From assembly GCF_020073745.1 (NCBI RefSeq), contig NZ_JAIRAU010000039.1, forward strand, positions 1 through 64,000: a DNA stretch of 64,000 nucleotides. Direction: 5' to 3'. A program made the translations under genes and the position numbers. The stretch is from Nannocystis pusilla (GTDB taxonomy: Bacteria; Myxococcota_A; Polyangia; Nannocystales; Nannocystaceae). The notes beneath the pieces are model-generated. The model was not told where the DNA came from and made no database searches. It saw only the letters and a list, made by a program, of their open reading frames with translations. Below are positions 18,810 to 27,377 of this stretch, piece by piece (positions within the stretch are counted from its first letter, which is position 1; each line of letters begins with the position of its first letter).

Positions 18810-20504
18810 TCAGAGGTCGATCGTCACCCGGGTGTAGGGCTCGGTGACGAAGCTGCTGACCTTGCCGTTGATCCGGAAGTACGTCAGGCCCGGCTGGCGC
18901 AGCACCACCTCGGCGCCCTCGCTCCCGGCCGGAACGCGGACCGCCTGCTCGCCCTCGTCGGTCTTGACGCCGACCTCGCCGGCCGCGCCGCTCTTGAACC
19001 GGATCTTCAGGATCGCCGTGCTGTCGGCGTTGAACTCGACCGGAAACGGGTAGAAGGCCCGCAGCTGGCGGTCGAGGTTGGCCATGCGCGCGTCGATCCC
19101 CGGCCCGCGGAACAGGTAGCCCTCGCCGAGCCCGCGCGCTTGTTCGCGCGCCCACGCCAGCTCCGACAGCGCCTCGCCGTAGCGATTGACCTCGTCGTTG
19201 GGGTACTTGACGATCCCGCTCTTCTTGAGCTGGCGGACGATGCCCTTGGTGATGCCCGCCGCCGGGGTGATGACGAGCATCTCGGCCATGGCGACGTGCA
19301 CCTCGGGCGTCTCCGCGCTGGCCGCCTGCGCGCGCGCGAGCGCGGCCTTGGCCCCCTCGACGTCGCCGTCGGCCAGGCGATCGGCGACCTGCATGCTCTC
19401 GAGGATCGCCAGCACCTCCGCGTGCCCCTTGGTCTCCTTGGGCAGCGCGTTGACCACCTGGATCGCGCGCCCGATCTCCTTGTTGCCCGCGATCGCCAGC
19501 GCCCGCAGCAGCTTGATCTTGTCGTCGGTCGGCGCGAACTCCATCGCCATGCGGAAGTTGTCGTCGGCCTCGACGAGCTTCCCCTCGCGCAGGAAGCCGA
19601 CGCCCTGCAGACGGTAGATGTCGGCGAGGAACCGCTGGAACTCGGTCTTGCGGTTGGCCGGCAGCGTGTCGGTGTGCGTCGGCCCGAGCATGTGGCGAGC
19701 GCGCCCGATCGCGACGTCGACCTTCTTCTGCCGATACAGCTCCTGCGCCAGGCGCAGCTGCAACACGTACCAGCCGTCGCCGCCCGCGCCCGGCGGGAAG
19801 AAATTGAGCCAGCGATCGGCCAGGGTGACGTCGCCACGACCCGCCGCCGCCAGCACCGTGCGCTCGCGGATGCCGAGGAATTCGTTCTGCGCCGCGCTGT
19901 CGTCGGCGCGGATCAGCGGCACCGCCAGCTCGACGGCGCGGGTCATGCCCTCGAAGTCGCCGAGCTGTTCGCTGATGCGGGCGACCGCCAGGGCCGTCGC
20001 GGCGTCGGGGATCAGATCGGTCGCGCGCGAGTAATCGGCGCGCGCGCCCTCGAAGTCCTTGGCCGCCTCGCGCTTGTCGGCCCGCTCGAGCAGCAGCACC
20101 GACAGGTAGCGCTTGCACATGTCGCACGGCTTGCCCTGCTCGCCCTCGCCGAGCACCCCGATCGCCTCGTCGAGGCGACCTTGCGCGGCGATGACGCGGC
20201 CGAGGAGATCGACGGCTTTCTCGTCGCCGGGGGCCAGCGTCAGGCTCTCGCGCACCAGCTTCTCGGCGGCCGCGGGATCTTGCTTGGCCTTCGCCTGCGC
20301 TTGGGCGAACTTGAGCGACGCCAATTCTTTCTGGGCCGCGGCACGATCCTCGGGATCGCTCGCCATCGATTTGCGCAGGTACTGCTCGGCCCTGACGTCG
20401 TCGTGGGCATTGCGGGCGACCCGAGCCTTGTCGAGCGACGAGGCGCAGGCGACGAGGGTCGAGGCCGCCAGAAAGAGTGCGCAGACAGAGAGAGAGGGGC
20501 GCAT
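18810..20504 (-). CDS. TPR-like repeat lipoprotein
   Basis: A 564-residue protein with a lipoprotein signal peptide (MRPSLSVCALFLAASTLVAC, lipid-attachment Cys20). The body is a long series of Ala-rich helical pairs with TPR-like periodicity, for example ARNAHDDVRAEQYLRKSMASDPEDRAAAQKE cut into its helix pair and VGFLREGKLVEADDNFR. The last 100 residues are beta-rich (VEFNADSTAILKIRF, GLTYFRINGKV). It probably acts as a periplasmic or outer-membrane scaffold. The next gene on the strand is the kinase-FHA gene, 82 bases downstream. Specific function unknown. Confidence 0.8.
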   Translation of the reverse strand: MRPSLSVCALFLAASTLVACASSLDKARVARNAHDDVRAEQYLRKSMASDPEDRAAAQKELASLKFAQAQAKAKQDPAAAEKLVRESLTLAPGDEKAVDLLGRVIAAQGRLDEAIGVLGEGEQGKPCDMCKRYLSVLLLERADKREAAKDFEGARADYSRATDLIPDAATALAVARISEQLGDFEGMTRAVELAVPLIRADDSAAQNEFLGIRERTVLAAAGRGDVTLADRWLNFFPPGAGGDGWYVLQLRLAQELYRQKKVDVAIGRARHMLGPTHTDTLPANRKTEFQRFLADIYRLQGVGFLREGKLVEADDNFRMAMEFAPTDDKIKLLRALAIAGNKEIGRAIQVVNALPKETKGHAEVLAILESMQVADRLADGDVEGAKAALARAQAASAETPEVHVAMAEMLVITPAAGITKGIVRQLKKSGIVKYPNDEVNRYGEALSELAWAREQARGLGEGYLFRGPGIDARMANLDRQLRAFYPFPVEFNADSTAILKIRFKSGAAGEVGVKTDEGEQAVRVPAGSEGAEVVLRQPGLTYFRINGKVSSFVTEPYTRVTIDL

Positions 20505-20666
20505 ACGTGCGAGGGGCAAAATGGCCCCGGTACTGTAGCAGCCTTGCGCGTCGCCCCGGAATTTGCGTGCAAAAGGGTGTGTGTTGGCTCCATCGGGTCG
20601 CGGACGGCGCTGCCGCACATGCTTCTCGATTGCCGTGCAGTCGCAGGGTGAGCTAGCAGGTGACGC

Positions 20667-21647
20667 ATGCGTCGGTTCAAGATCCTCGCCACTGCGCGCG
20701 CCTTGCCCCCTCGCGTGCTGACGAACGCCGAGCTCGAGACGATGATCGACACCACGGATCGGTGGATCGTCGAGCGGACCGGAATTCGTGAGCGCCGGAT
20801 CGCCGCCCCCGAGGTCGCCACCTCCGACCTCGCCGCCGAGGCGCTGGTCTCGGCGTGTCGCGCCGGCGGCCTCGAGCCCGACGCCATCGACGTCCTCATC
20901 GTCGCCACGTCGACCCCCGATACATTGTTCCCGTCGACCGCGTGCTGGGTGCAGCACAAGCTCGGCCTGCGTGGTCCGGCCGCCTTCGACGTCAGCGCCG
21001 GCTGCTCCGGGTGGCTCTACGGCATGGAGCTCGCCGCCGGCCTGATCGCCGGCGGCGGCGCTCGGACCGCCGCGGTCATCGGCGCCGAGGTGATGAGCAA
21101 GGTCGTGAACTGGGAGGACCGCAGCACCTGCGTGCTGTTCGGCGACGGCGCCGGCGCGGCGATCCTCACGGCCTGCGACGAAGATCGCGGCCTGCTCGGT
21201 TCGGCCTGGGGCGCCGACGGTACCCTCGCTCGGGTGCTCTACCAGCCCGCCGGCGGCACGCGTCAGCCTGCCAGCGCCGAGAGCGTCGCGGCCCGGGCCC
21301 ACACCGTGCACATGGAGGGCAACACCGTCTTCAAGCACGCCGTCACGGCGATGAGCGAGGGAGCGATCGAGGCCCTCAAGCGCGCCGGCGTGGGCCCCGA
21401 TGACGTCACGCTGCTCATCCCGCACCAGGCCAACACGCGGATCATGGAAGCCACGCGGGCCCGCACCGCGATCGCCCCGGCGCGCATGGTCTCGGTCGTC
21501 GACCGCTACGGCAACATGTCGGCCGCCACGATCCCCGTCGCGCTCGACGAGGCGCGCACCGCAGGTCGCCTGCAGGACGGCGACATCGTGGCGATGACCG
21601 CCTTCGGCACCGGCTTCACCTGGGCCGCCCAGGTCCTGCGCGTGTGA
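20667..21647 (+). CDS. fabH: 3-oxoacyl-ACP synthase III
   Basis: The 326-residue thiolase-fold enzyme has the FabH triad: Cys113 in SAGCSGWLYG, His253 in IPHQANTRI and Asn283 in DRYGNMSAA. The opening TTDRWIVERTGIRERRIA is also typical. It starts fatty acid synthesis by condensing an acyl-CoA with malonyl-ACP. In myxobacteria, branched-chain starter units are common, but substrate choice cannot be read here. It is divergent from the TPR lipoprotein gene and not joined to plsX or other fab genes. Length and motifs argue against a polyketide KASIII relative, though that is not excluded. Confidence 0.93.
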   Translation: MRRFKILATARALPPRVLTNAELETMIDTTDRWIVERTGIRERRIAAPEVATSDLAAEALVSACRAGGLEPDAIDVLIVATSTPDTLFPSTACWVQHKLGLRGPAAFDVSAGCSGWLYGMELAAGLIAGGGARTAAVIGAEVMSKVVNWEDRSTCVLFGDGAGAAILTACDEDRGLLGSAWGADGTLARVLYQPAGGTRQPASAESVAARAHTVHMEGNTVFKHAVTAMSEGAIEALKRAGVGPDDVTLLIPHQANTRIMEATRARTAIAPARMVSVVDRYGNMSAATIPVALDEARTAGRLQDGDIVAMTAFGTGFTWAAQVLRV

Positions 21648-21763
21648 ACCACCGGGCGTCCGCGCGGCCGCAAATCGGCGCCGGTCCTGGTGAACCGACG
21701 GGCGTGCTCGAGGCCATCAGCATCGACCGCCTCAACCGTCGCGTTCCTCACTCGCGCGACGGC

Positions 21764-21794
21764 GAGAGCAACGGACTCTTGATCCGTTGCTCTC
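21764..21794. terminator. perfect 12-bp hairpin between fabH and rpmE2
   Basis: GAGAGCAACGGA (21764-21775) pairs exactly with 21783-21794 around a seven-base loop. It lies 117 bases after fabH and between convergent genes, so it could stop or stabilise transcripts from either side. No T-run follows. Confidence 0.5.
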
Positions 21795-21812
21795 CACGAT
21801 TGCGATCTCGCA

Positions 21813-21898
21813 GGTCGTGACGCGCTCGGCGTTCATCGAACCAATGCAAACACGCATCACGACCCGGAGGTCGTGACGCGCGTCGAGCTCGGCGTTCA
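21813..21898. repeat. direct repeat with embedded hairpin downstream of rpmE2
   Basis: GGTCGTGACGCG occurs at 21813-21824 and again at 21869-21880, each followed closely by CTCGGCGTTCA. The second copy pairs with CGCATCACGACC (21853-21864) around a CGGA loop with one mismatch, giving a stem just downstream of the L31 gene on the minus strand. It could be its terminator. Confidence 0.5.
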
Positions 21899-21930
21899 CG
21901 GTCGGACCCCTGAGGAGTCCGACGCGCGAA

Positions 21931-22287
21931 TCACTTCTTCTTCGCCTTGCCGGCGGGCTTGGCCGGCGCAGCGGCCTCGGCCTTGGCCGGAGCAGCGGCG
22001 GCGGCGGGCTTCGCAGCGGCCGGCGCGGGGGCGGCGGAGGCGCCGCCCTTCACGTTGTAGCGGCGGCGGAAGCGGTCCATGCGGCCCTCGGTGTCGACCT
22101 CGCGCGATTGACCGGTCCAGAACGGATGGCTGAACGACGAGATGTCGACGCGGACGACCGGGAGGTCCTCGCCCTTGTGCGGGCGCGTATCGCTGCCGGT
22201 CATCGTCGAGTAGGACACCCACTCGTCACCCGAGGAGGCGTCGACGAACAGGACCTTGCGGTAGCTGGGATGGATTCCGGACTTCAT
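21931..22287 (-). CDS. rpmE2: 50S ribosomal protein L31 type B with Ala/Lys-rich tail
   Basis: The first 80 residues (MKSGIHPSYRKVLFVDASSG, ISSFSHPFWTGQ, GRMDRFRRRY) are L31 of the type B, zinc-free class, which lacks the CxxC pair. The protein is 118 residues because of a C-terminal tail of Ala, Pro and Lys ending in KAKKK, longer than usual. The ATG at 22287 is supported by AGGAG at a good distance; an upstream in-frame ATG is not needed. It follows rpsN by 23 bases. In other bacteria type B L31 and zinc-free S14 replace zinc-binding versions under zinc limitation. No Zur site could be recognised. Confidence 0.9.
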   Translation of the reverse strand: MKSGIHPSYRKVLFVDASSGDEWVSYSTMTGSDTRPHKGEDLPVVRVDISSFSHPFWTGQSREVDTEGRMDRFRRRYNVKGGASAAPAPAAAKPAAAAAPAKAEAAAPAKPAGKAKKK

Positions 22288-22310
22288 GACTCTCCTGCGG
22301 CGGGCGACGA

Positions 22311-22616
22311 TCACCAGCTCGACTTGGTCACGCCCGGCAGCTCACCCTTGAGGGCGAGCTCGCGAAGCATGTTCCGGCACAGGCCGAACTTGCGATAGAC
22401 CGCCTTGGAGCGGCCCGTCAGCATGCAGCGCCGGGTCTTGCGGGTCGGGCACGAGTTGAGGGGCAGCTTGGTGAGCTGCGCCGAGATCGCGAGCTTGTCC
22501 TCGAGATCGATGTTCGGATCCTTGAGCTTGTCGCGCAGATCGCCGCGACGCGCCGCGTACTTGCTGATCAGCTTGTCGCGCTTCTTGTCGCGCAAAACTT
22601 GAGAGTTCTTGGCCAT
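22311..22616 (-). CDS. rpsN: 30S ribosomal protein S14, zinc-free form
   Basis: The 101-residue protein ([59 protein letters not shown]) is the long form of S14. It binds 16S rRNA in the head of the small subunit. The long form lacks the CxxC-x12-CxxC zinc ribbon of the short form. It is encoded outside an S10/spc operon, next to L31 type B, which is the arrangement typical of alternative, zinc-independent ribosomal proteins. It lies 65 bases downstream of the pseudouridine synthase gene and may share its transcript. Confidence 0.93.
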   Translation of the reverse strand: MAKNSQVLRDKKRDKLISKYAARRGDLRDKLKDPNIDLEDKLAISAQLTKLPLNSCPTRKTRRCMLTGRSKAVYRKFGLCRNMLRELALKGELPGVTKSSW

Positions 22617-22681
22617 ACGAAGTCCTGGCGGAAATTGTCTTCACGACCCTGCGGGTCTTGAACGACGAGCGGGCGCGGACA

Positions 22682-24478
22682 CTACCCCGCCCGCTTCCCC
22701 GGCGCAAGCCGGGAACGCGGCCGCCCGCCCGCGTCCGCCACCGGGGCGTCGCCTCCGCGCCGGGTCCTGGCCTTGGCCTTGGGATGCGCGGCGGGCGTCG
22801 CCGCGGCCATGAGGTCGTAGACCTCCGTCGGGGTCAGCGGACGAAACTCACCATCTGCCAGTCCGTCCGCCGTCAGGCCGCCGATGGCGACGCGGATCAG
22901 CTTCAGCACGGGCCTGCCGATGGCCTCGCCCATGCGGCGAATCTGCCGGTTGAGGCCCTGTCGCAGCGTGATCTGCACCCAGCTGTTGGTCGCGGTCTCC
23001 TTGATCACGCTGACCTCGGCCGCCGGGCGGGTCACGGTGCCGTCGTCCAGCGTGACCCCGCCGGCCAGCGCGCCGAGCTCGGCCTCCGTGAGCTTGCCCT
23101 GAAATTTCACGTGGTACGTCTTCGGGATCTCATGCCGCGGATGCGTCAGCGCAGCCGCGAGATCGCCGTCGTTCGTCATGATCAGCGCGCCGCGCGTATG
23201 AAAGTCGAGGCGGCCGACCGGGTAGATCCGCTGCGGCAGCTCGGGGAACAGCGACAGCACGGTCGGTCGGCCCTCGGCGTCCTTCGGGCCCTCGGCCGAG
23301 CAGACCACCCCGTCCGGCTTGTTCAGGATGAAATAGACCTTCTTCTCGAGCTGCACCCGCGAGCCGCGGACCTCGATCGCGTCGCGGTCGGGATCGACCT
23401 TCGTCCCCAGCTCGGTGACCCGCTTGCCGTTCACCTTGATCGCCCCGGCCGCGATCAGCTCCTCCGCCTTGCGCCGCGACGTCACGCCCGCCGCGGCCAG
23501 CGCCTTCTGCAGGCGGATCTTCGCCGGGCGCAGGATCTCGGGCGCCTCTGCGGCCTTCCTGGCCTTCGCCGTCGCGCCCGTCTTCACCGCCGCGGCCGCT
23601 CGCTCGGCCCGCCGCAGCGCCGGCGCGTCGGCCAGGCCGCGCGGCGCCGAGCTGTCCTGCGGGACAGCTCGCGCCGATCTGTCCTTCCCGCCAGCCGCAC
23701 CGCGCTTGGCCCCGGCGGCCGGACGGCGCGCCTTGCCGGCCTGTTCGTGGCCGCCGGCGCCGCGCCCTCGTGTCGTCCTGGCCTTCGAGCCAGCCCCCGT
23801 CCCCTCGTCGCCGCGCCCTCGCGTCCTGGCCTTCGAGACAGCTCCCGCCGCCCCGTCACCGCGCCCTCGCGTCCTGGCCCGCGAGACAGCCTCCATCCCT
23901 TCGTCGCTCCCGCGCGGCCGCGCGGTCCTGGCCTTCGAGACAGCTCCCGGCACCCCGTCACCTGCGGTCCGGCCTGGCCGCGTGCGCCCCTTCGCGGCTC
24001 CCGGCGCGCGCGCGGTCCGGCTGTCCTTCGGGACAGCTGACGACCGCCTGTCCTTCGCGCCAGGCGCGCGAGAGCTCGCCTCGGCGCCCGGCCCGCCGGC
24101 GCGGGGCCTCGTCCCCGCGCCCTGCGACCTGTCCTCTCGGACATGCTCGCCTCGAGCCCGACCTGCGGACCTGTCCGACCCGCCCCCGCGGCGCTCGTTT
24201 CGCCGCTCCTGCGCGGCGGGCCGGCCCTTCGCCCCCGCTCGCCCGCCGGCGGCGGATCGCTCGCCGCCGCGCCGCTCGGGGCGCGGACCACCGCGCTGGC
24301 CCTCTTCGTCTCCCCGGACCGCAGCGCCGCGCTTCGGATCGCGGCTCGTACGACGATCGCCGCCTGCGGCGCCGCGTCCCTCGCCGGCCCGCGCCGGTTT
24401 CCCGGCCGTCCGCGCCCCTTGCGACCGCGCAGCGGCCTTGTGTCCGCCGGTCCTGCCCTGGTTGGTCGTTCGCTTCAT
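22682..24478 (-). CDS. RluB/RsuA-type pseudouridine synthase with giant basic N-terminal extension
   Basis: Residues about 320-570 are a normal RluB-like enzyme: an S4 domain (IRLQKALAAAGVTSRRKAEELI), the catalytic-Asp motif VGRLDFHTRGALIMTNDGD (Asp near 424, Arg where Glu is usual in TEG) and GLNRQIRRMGEAIGRPV. It isomerises a uridine in 23S (RluB) or 16S rRNA (RsuA). The first 320 residues are a low-complexity Arg/Gly/Ala/Lys-rich segment with repeated SKARTRGRGD-like units, encoded by near repeats of about 48-54 bases (23775-23950). Such a tail is not part of the family; RGG-like basic tails bind RNA elsewhere. Adjacent scpB and scpA have acidic tails instead. The scpB-scpA-rlu order is common in bacteria. 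Confidence 0.88.
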   Translation of the reverse strand: MKRTTNQGRTGGHKAAARSQGARTAGKPARAGEGRGAAGGDRRTSRDPKRGAAVRGDEEGQRGGPRPERRGGERSAAGGRAGAKGRPAAQERRNERRGGGSDRSAGRARGEHVREDRSQGAGTRPRAGGPGAEASSRAPGAKDRRSSAVPKDSRTARAPGAAKGRTRPGRTAGDGVPGAVSKARTARPRGSDEGMEAVSRARTRGRGDGAAGAVSKARTRGRGDEGTGAGSKARTTRGRGAGGHEQAGKARRPAAGAKRGAAGGKDRSARAVPQDSSAPRGLADAPALRRAERAAAAVKTGATAKARKAAEAPEILRPAKIRLQKALAAAGVTSRRKAEELIAAGAIKVNGKRVTELGTKVDPDRDAIEVRGSRVQLEKKVYFILNKPDGVVCSAEGPKDAEGRPTVLSLFPELPQRIYPVGRLDFHTRGALIMTNDGDLAAALTHPRHEIPKTYHVKFQGKLTEAELGALAGGVTLDDGTVTRPAAEVSVIKETATNSWVQITLRQGLNRQIRRMGEAIGRPVLKLIRVAIGGLTADGLADGEFRPLTPTEVYDLMAAATPAAHPKAKARTRRGGDAPVADAGGRPRSRLAPGKRAG

Positions 24479-24508
24479 GCTCGCTGCTCCTCTACGCCGT
24501 CTCGCGGC

Positions 24509-27352
24509 TCAATCTTCGTGTTCATCGTCGTCAGTCGACGGTTCGGTCCAGCCTTCGACCGCTGTCGTCGACGCGTCATCGCCGGCCTCGTCGGCCGCGG
24601 CGAGCGGGAGCTCGCCAACGTCATCCGCGGGCTCCCTCGAGTCCTCGGCGTCTGCTCCGCGCTCATCGCCCGTGACGACCTCGCCCGGCCCCGAATCATC
24701 CTCTGCCGCGACCGGGCCGCGCCAGTCCTCGTCCGGATCGCGCGAATCGTCCACGCTCGACTCCTCCGGCTCGCGCCAGGGCTCGTCCGAGTCCCCCGCG
24801 CTCGAGTCGCGCCGGCCCTCGTCCGGGTCGTCCGCGCTCGCCTCGTCCCGAACCGAGTCGTCCGCGCTCGATCCCTCCGAGTCGACCGGCCCGCGCCAGC
24901 TCTCGTCCGGCTCATCCGCACTCGAGTCCTCCGAGTCGACCGTCCCGCGTGAGCTCTCCTCGCCGCCGTCCGAGTCGTCCCCGCTCGCGCCCTCCACTTC
25001 GGCCGAGTCGTCCGCGCTCGAGTCCTCCGCCCCGCCCGAGCTCTCCTCGCCGCCGTCCGAGCCGCCCGAGCTCTCCTCGCCACCGTCCGAGCCGCCGGCG
25101 AACGAGTCCTCCGAGTCACCCGCCTCGCTCGAGCTCTCCTCGCTCTCGTCCGAGTCGTCCGAGCTCGAGTCGCCCGAGATCGAGTCCTCCGAGTCACCCG
25201 ACCCGCTCGAGCTCTCCTCGCTCTCGTCCGAGTCGCCCGCGCTCGCGGTCTCCACCTCGGCCGACCCGCCCGCGATCGAGTCCTCCGGGTCACCCGACCC
25301 GCCCGAGCTCTCGTCCGAGTCGCCCGCGCGCTCCTCGACCTCGCCCGAGTCGTCCCCGCGCAACTCGCCAGAGGACGCCGCTCCTCCGTCCGGACTGGGA
25401 TCGCCGGCCGCCTCGGCTCCTCGGCTGGCGTCTCCGGCGACGCTCGCCTCCTCGCCGCCCGCGTCTCCCGCCGCGACCGCCGTATCGCCGGCGGCCGCCT
25501 CAGCGCCGGACGCGTCCCCTTCCGCCCCGCTCGCGTCTCCCGAATCGCCGGCCGCGCCGTCGTGCGACGCGCCGTCCGCCTCACCGTCGCCCCCGCTCGC
25601 GGCTTCGCTGGCCTCCTGGCCGGCTCCTCCAGCCGCGGCTTCCGCTTGGCCTGGCTCCTGCGTCATGTCCGGAGCGCCCTGTCCTTCAGGACCGGGGAAC
25701 CCCAGCACCTCCTGACCGAGCGCCTCGGCCACCTGCAGATCGCCGAGGCGTTCGCGGACGGTGGCCTTCGACTCCTCGGACAGATCGCGGAAGTCACGCA
25801 GCGTCGGCAGGTCGCGCAGGCCGCGGAGGTTGAAGAACTCGAGGAAGCGCACGGTCGTGCCGTAGAGCAGCGGACGGCCCGGCTCGTCCTTCTTGCCGAC
25901 GATCTGGATCAGCTCGCGCTCGAGCAACGACTTCAGCACCGCGCCGCTGTCGACCCCGCGGATGTCGTCGATCTCGGGACGCGTCACCGGCTGGCGATAC
26001 GCCACGATCGCCAGCGTCTCGATCTGCGTGCGGCTCAGCTTCGCCGGCTTCGCCTGCAGCATCTTCTGCACCCACACCGCGTTCTCGGGGTGGGTCCGGA
26101 ACTGGAAGCCGCCTGCCACCTGCGCCAGCACCACGCCGCGCGTGCTCGTCACCTCGATCAGGTGCCGCAACGCCAGCTGGATCTGCCGCTGGCTGGTCTC
26201 CTGCAGCACCTTGCGCAGATCCTTGACCGACAGCGGCTTCGCGGCCGAAAACAGCAAGCTCTCGAGGATCGACACCAGCCGCGCCGACGCCTCGCCCTCG
26301 ACCCCGCGCAGGTCGTCGTCGGGATCGATCGGCAACTCGTCGCTGAGCACCACCCCCGGGGTCGCCGCCCGGGGCGCCGTCGCGGCCGCCAGGGCCGCGG
26401 CGAGCGGATCGTCGGGACCTGTCCCTTCGGACTGCTCGCCGGGCTCACCCGCCGGCGCGCCCGGATCTGCGACACCTGTCCTTTCGGACTGCTCGCCGGA
26501 CTCACCCGCCGGCGCCCCCGGATCTGCGACACCTGTCCCTTCGGACTGCCCGCCGGGCTCACCCGCCGGCGCCCCCGGATCTGCGACACCTGTCCCTTCG
26601 GACTGCCCGTCCGCTCCTTCGCCACCTGTCCCTTCGGACTGCTCGCCGGACACGGCCGCGTCGACCTCGCCCACAGCTGCCTCGTCAGACACTGTCGCCT
26701 CGGCGCCCGTGCTCGCGTCGCCGCGAGACAGCTCCGTCCCCGCGACAGTCGACTCCTCGCCCCCGCCCGCTCGCTCGCTCGCATCACGATCGAACGGCGA
26801 CGAACCTGCGTCCCCCGCTTCCACCGCTTCGGCGCTCGCCCCCTCGGCGCCTGCCTCGAGCTCGGCCGACGCGTCCGGACTCTCGCCGCGGCCCTCGCTC
26901 CGCGCCGACCCGCTCGCACGCGCGGCCTTCCCCCCCTCGCGACCCCGCCGCGCCCGCGGGCGAGGCTCGTCTGCGCCGCCTTGCACCTCGCCGGAAGCGT
27001 CCTTGTGGCGGGCTCCAGCCCGCCCGCGACGTCCCCCCTTGCCTCGCGTTCCTTCCTGCGGCTCGTCGACCGGCGCCTCGCGGATCGCCTCGGGCTCGGT
27101 CGCAGGATCTTCATCGCTCGTCCGCGACGAGTCGTCCGCCTCGGCGACGCGCGCGTCGGCGTGCACCTCCTCCGGCGCCGCGTCGTCCCGTTCCTCGCGC
27201 GCAGGCTCGTCTGCCGCGCTCGCCGACTCCTCGTGCTCGGACGCCGGGCTCGGCTCGGTCGTCTCGGGCGCGTCGGCACCGGATGCCGGCACGCTCTCGC
27301 CCGCATGCACCCGCGGCGGGGCCTTCAGGCCCGTCTTGCGCGGCTTCACCAT
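24509..27352 (-). CDS. scpB: segregation and condensation protein B with long acidic extensions
   Basis: Only residues about 350-545 look like ScpB (SARLVSILESLLFSAAKPLS, QIQLALRHLIEV, RTQIETLAIVAYRQPVTRPE, LYGTTVRFLEFFNLRGL): paired winged helices that bind ScpA and SMC in the bacterial condensin. The whole is 947 residues against about 200 in the family. The N-terminal 345 residues are Glu/Ala/Gly-rich with a 19-residue tandem repeat (QSEGTGVADPGAPAGE). The C-terminal 400 residues are a run of Ser, Asp, Glu and Gly (DESEESSSG-like). The reading frame is intact. Disordered acidic tails on condensin could affect solubility or DNA contacts; this is inference. Confidence 0.9.
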   Translation of the reverse strand: MVKPRKTGLKAPPRVHAGESVPASGADAPETTEPSPASEHEESASAADEPAREERDDAAPEEVHADARVAEADDSSRTSDEDPATEPEAIREAPVDEPQEGTRGKGGRRGRAGARHKDASGEVQGGADEPRPRARRGREGGKAARASGSARSEGRGESPDASAELEAGAEGASAEAVEAGDAGSSPFDRDASERAGGGEESTVAGTELSRGDASTGAEATVSDEAAVGEVDAAVSGEQSEGTGGEGADGQSEGTGVADPGAPAGEPGGQSEGTGVADPGAPAGESGEQSERTGVADPGAPAGEPGEQSEGTGPDDPLAAALAAATAPRAATPGVVLSDELPIDPDDDLRGVEGEASARLVSILESLLFSAAKPLSVKDLRKVLQETSQRQIQLALRHLIEVTSTRGVVLAQVAGGFQFRTHPENAVWVQKMLQAKPAKLSRTQIETLAIVAYRQPVTRPEIDDIRGVDSGAVLKSLLERELIQIVGKKDEPGRPLLYGTTVRFLEFFNLRGLRDLPTLRDFRDLSEESKATVRERLGDLQVAEALGQEVLGFPGPEGQGAPDMTQEPGQAEAAAGGAGQEASEAASGGDGEADGASHDGAAGDSGDASGAEGDASGAEAAAGDTAVAAGDAGGEEASVAGDASRGAEAAGDPSPDGGAASSGELRGDDSGEVEERAGDSDESSGGSGDPEDSIAGGSAEVETASAGDSDESEESSSGSGDSEDSISGDSSSDDSDESEESSSEAGDSEDSFAGGSDGGEESSGGSDGGEESSGGAEDSSADDSAEVEGASGDDSDGGEESSRGTVDSEDSSADEPDESWRGPVDSEGSSADDSVRDEASADDPDEGRRDSSAGDSDEPWREPEESSVDDSRDPDEDWRGPVAAEDDSGPGEVVTGDERGADAEDSREPADDVGELPLAAADEAGDDASTTAVEGWTEPSTDDDEHED
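26417..26641. repeat. 57-base tandem repeat within scpB
   Basis: ACCTGTCCCTTCGGACTG-type units start at 26417, 26474, 26531 and 26588, an exact 57-base period, with a fifth at 26624. They encode the 19-residue repeat in ScpB. The unit contains half of the TGTCC-N4-GGACA palindrome, suggesting that this element was captured and amplified inside the gene. Confidence 0.85.
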
Positions 27353-27377
27353 GTCCTACCCCCTGTCACGGCAGCCG

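Noticed and set aside
21764-21794. Hairpin with ACGGA-CTCTTGA-TCCGT, like the anticodon arm of a tRNA-Lys(CTT)
   Set aside because: The stem extends to 12 base pairs, there is no D-arm partner or TTCGANNCC T-arm, and no acceptor stem pairs around it. A terminator-like hairpin explains it better.
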